Shown one piece after another: positions 61,562 through 64,000 of a DNA stretch of 64,000 bases (positions are counted from its first letter, which is position 1; each line of letters begins with the position of its first letter). Source of the stretch: Tyto alba (taxonomy: Eukaryota; Chordata; Aves; Strigiformes; Tytonidae). Where the stretch lies: NCBI RefSeq assembly GCF_018691265.1, contig NW_024881282.1, forward strand, positions 25,260,899 through 25,324,898, given 5' to 3'. The notes under the pieces were generated by a model, which worked only from the letters and a program-made list of their open reading frames with translations, ran no database searches and had not been told where the DNA came from. The translations under genes were made by a program, and so were the position numbers.

Positions 61562-64000
61562 ATGCAGATGTCTTCTCTTTCTGGGTGATAACTCCTGTAA
61601 GCGATACATTTACAAAATAGAAAGTCAAAAGTGCGTGGACAAAATTTGCATGCCGTTGCACAGTTGTGTTACTAAGTACAGGCCTAACAATTAGCAGAAT
61701 GAAATAGCAGAATAATGAATAACAATAAAGCTAGATTGAGATCTAGATTTTTAGACTTTTTTAAACATGACTAATTTTGGTAGAGCATGTTTTTGTTAGA
61801 CAGACGACCATACCTTGCATATTAGATTTCAGCATTGCTATGTCAGAGTCATTAATATCTGAAAACACATCTGTGGCTCATTCTTAATTAACAGTTACAG
61901 AAAATGTAAGCTGAATCCCTAATGTTGTATAAAGCGTATGATCAAAAAATGTTTATGCACAGCCAGTTTAATATTCCCAATATGTTATGTCTTGAACCCA
62001 GTACATACGAAATCTTATCCATGAGACAAATGTGGCCAGTGTATTTATGTTCCTGTAATTTCTGGACATTTGAAACTGGATTTGCTGCATAGTTTTAAGA
62101 AAGAGACAGAATGACAAGTTCTTATATGGTGTGGCTCTATAGATTTGCTTCATGTCTATTGCTAATAGAATCATGGAAAATTATTTTACAAACAACTATC
62201 AACAGAGGGAGGAAAATCTTTATGAATAGTGAGATTTAGAGGAAAATACTCTCCTGTCCTCTGAAAAACTTTCCTAAATGTGTGAGAGAGGGACACTTAG
62301 CTTTTTATGTGACTGTCGACTGTACATCATAGCAGTGAAATTCCTGGAAGGTACTAAATTCTCCTTCTTTGCTAGTGATTGGTACCTTGAGGTATAATAA
62401 ACTGATGTGAGACAGCAGTTTATACTTGCATTGCCATCTCTCTTATCTTAATATGGAAGGAGGAAAGAGAGTGATAAATAATAATGAAGTAGATGCTTTT
62501 GATCATGCTTCAACAAAAGTCTCAACAGGAATTAGGAAAGGCGCTGCTCTGTGGGCACTTGGCTGGCACAGGCAGGGCTGTGAGGTGGCAGGGGTTGCAG
62601 TTCCGAGTTGCAAGTGGCTCCCAGGGGCACGGGCTGGCCCTGGCCGCAGCGTCAGTCATGTCTCAGTGGATGCCACTTGAGTAGCTGATGCTAAAGATCT
62701 GCAAAGGATCCTCCTTCAGAGGAGGACTACTAATATGGAGGCCAAATGACATCATCGAAATCTTACAGCTACCCTGCATTGTAATGAGCTGAAATCCTTC
62801 CTGAGGTCAGGACAGCTCATGAAGGGTTTGTGTAGCCCATCATCTTGTGTCCAGAAGTATCTAAGAGCATCTGTCCAGAAGGGAGTGTAAAAGCAGGGCA
62901 AGTGTTCAGGTTACTTCTTCAGAGGTGTGTCATACAGGGCTTTGCTTAAACCAGGGTTGATATTCCTCTACACAACAAGCTGTAAAACAAAGAAGAAAAA
63001 TATTATAGTGTGGGGGGAGGGAAAGAAAGAAAAGCATGCTTATGCTAAGCAAACCATGACTCTGTGGGCAGCCTGAAGTGTTCTTTTGCTGGGGGAATTT
63101 TGAAAAATGTGTTTTTCATGTGCCTTTCATGTGAGTTGGTGCAATTTCCTAAATTAATTGATATTTTTCTCCATAAGGATTTTACTGCCTATGTTTTCCA
63201 TCTCAGAAGCTGCGCACCTGTCAGACCTTCTGCTTGTTATCTAGCATGTATTCCTGGACTCCTTTCTTTTGCACATCTAGATTTGAACTCTTGAGAGGAT
63301 GAAGAGTCCTCCCTTATCTATTTCTTCTCCATGAAAGTCAGGCTGTTAACATGTGTGGGGGCAGTGCATCTCAACTGTATCCTGTCATGGCCCTGTTAAA
63401 TCCAGCAGCGTGTGTCAGTGAAGCGGTTGTCAGATCTCAAAGCTAAGTAAGGTAAATGCTGTTCACTTTTCCAGTGTAGATCTTCGTAAAAATATGAAGC
63501 CACTCAGGCTGTGATCTGGGCCTCTTCCTTCAGACAGCTGCCGTATTTTCCCATCTGCTGTACGAGGGCAAAACTTGTTTGTAAAACTGTAGAGTTTGGG
63601 GATGGGAGATAGTAAGTCATATAGTGTCTGTTGTAAAAGCAGTAAGAGTACTGCTAATAAGCATTAATGTTACAAGTGGTGGTGAACCTGGCTTCATCTA
63701 CCTCTTGTAAGGATGCCAGCTGTCCAGAAAAGGCTTAAGGCAGCTCTAAGTAGCATAAGTCTCATTTTTTCCCAAACCCTCCACAGAAAGACTTGTGCAG
63801 TGTTGGACGTGGCACTGCTATGACAGGACTAAGAAAATAAAAGGGAAATCAGCGGTTGGCATACAGTTACTTCTTCACCAGGCATTGCTGTTTATGCCTG
63901 TCAAGCTACATGGTTATTCAAATTATTCAAGCAGGGAACAAAATGCAGAAAGATCCTTTTTTTCTTTTCAAAGTCATATGTGAGAGTGGGCTTGCCCCGG
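61562..64000. other. Unique sequence to window end, no supported gene
   Basis: AT-rich apart from a GC-richer patch at 62540-62680. An 84-codon frame at 62426-62680 and shorter ones at 63064 and 63795 are unrecognised. No repeat family was seen. Confidence 0.4.

Noticed and set aside
62160..62180. AATAGAATCATGGAAAA as a reverse CR1 tail
   Set aside because: The following sequence shows no CR1 3' UTR landmarks, so it is a chance match.
1..64000. CRISPR arrays, operons, tRNA or rRNA genes, plasmid or phage features
   Set aside because: None is visible. The sequence has the repeat content and composition of a vertebrate nuclear genome.

Overview
The window is vertebrate nuclear DNA, most probably from a bird. 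The reasons are a repeat population dominated by CR1 LINEs, including GC-rich copies whose 3' ends carry the ATTCTATGATTCT-type tail, together with avian ERVL-style solo LTRs whose ends read TGTCCTGG...CCACGACA or close variants. No Alu- or L1-like sequence was seen. Most of it is AT-rich, gene-poor sequence of the kind found in gene deserts or long introns. No complete protein-coding gene, tRNA or rRNA was found. Nearly all open frames are chance frames or shadows of repeats.

Layout. From 1 to about 9 kb the sequence is mostly unique and holds the two best exon-like segments: 6652-6859 on the minus strand and 7601-7798 on the plus strand. Each is an open frame ending at plausible splice sites. 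From 9.4 to 10.0 kb there is a decayed non-CR1 reverse transcriptase fragment that looks RTE-like, next to the 3' tail of an ancient CR1. Solo LTRs of one family lie at 13.5-14.4, 20.1-21.1 and 60.5-61.6 kb, all on the plus strand. The first is followed almost at once by a TATC microsatellite. A compact CpG island at 27.6-28.0 kb is the only promoter-like landmark outside the repeats. Weaker exon-like segments lie at 26.5 and 43.1 kb.

From 44.8 kb on, repeats are denser: an older CR1 at 44.85-45.76 kb (minus), a 353-bp pure GGGAA array at 47.0 kb, a very old CR1 at 52.0-52.8 kb (plus), and two closely related younger CR1 copies facing each other at 54.9-56.0 kb (minus) and 58.2-59.5 kb (plus). 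These two form a roughly 1.1-kb inverted repeat. Faint MIR-like SINE and ancient CR1 remnants are scattered between.

The window therefore mainly records several layers of transposon insertion: ancient CR1, MIR-like and RTE-like relics, then intermediate CR1, then GC-rich CR1 and ERVL LTRs. No coherent new multi-gene system is visible. The items most worth testing are the exon candidates, the CpG island, the RTE-like relic and the inverted CR1 pair. All assignments come from reading the sequence by eye. No database search was run.
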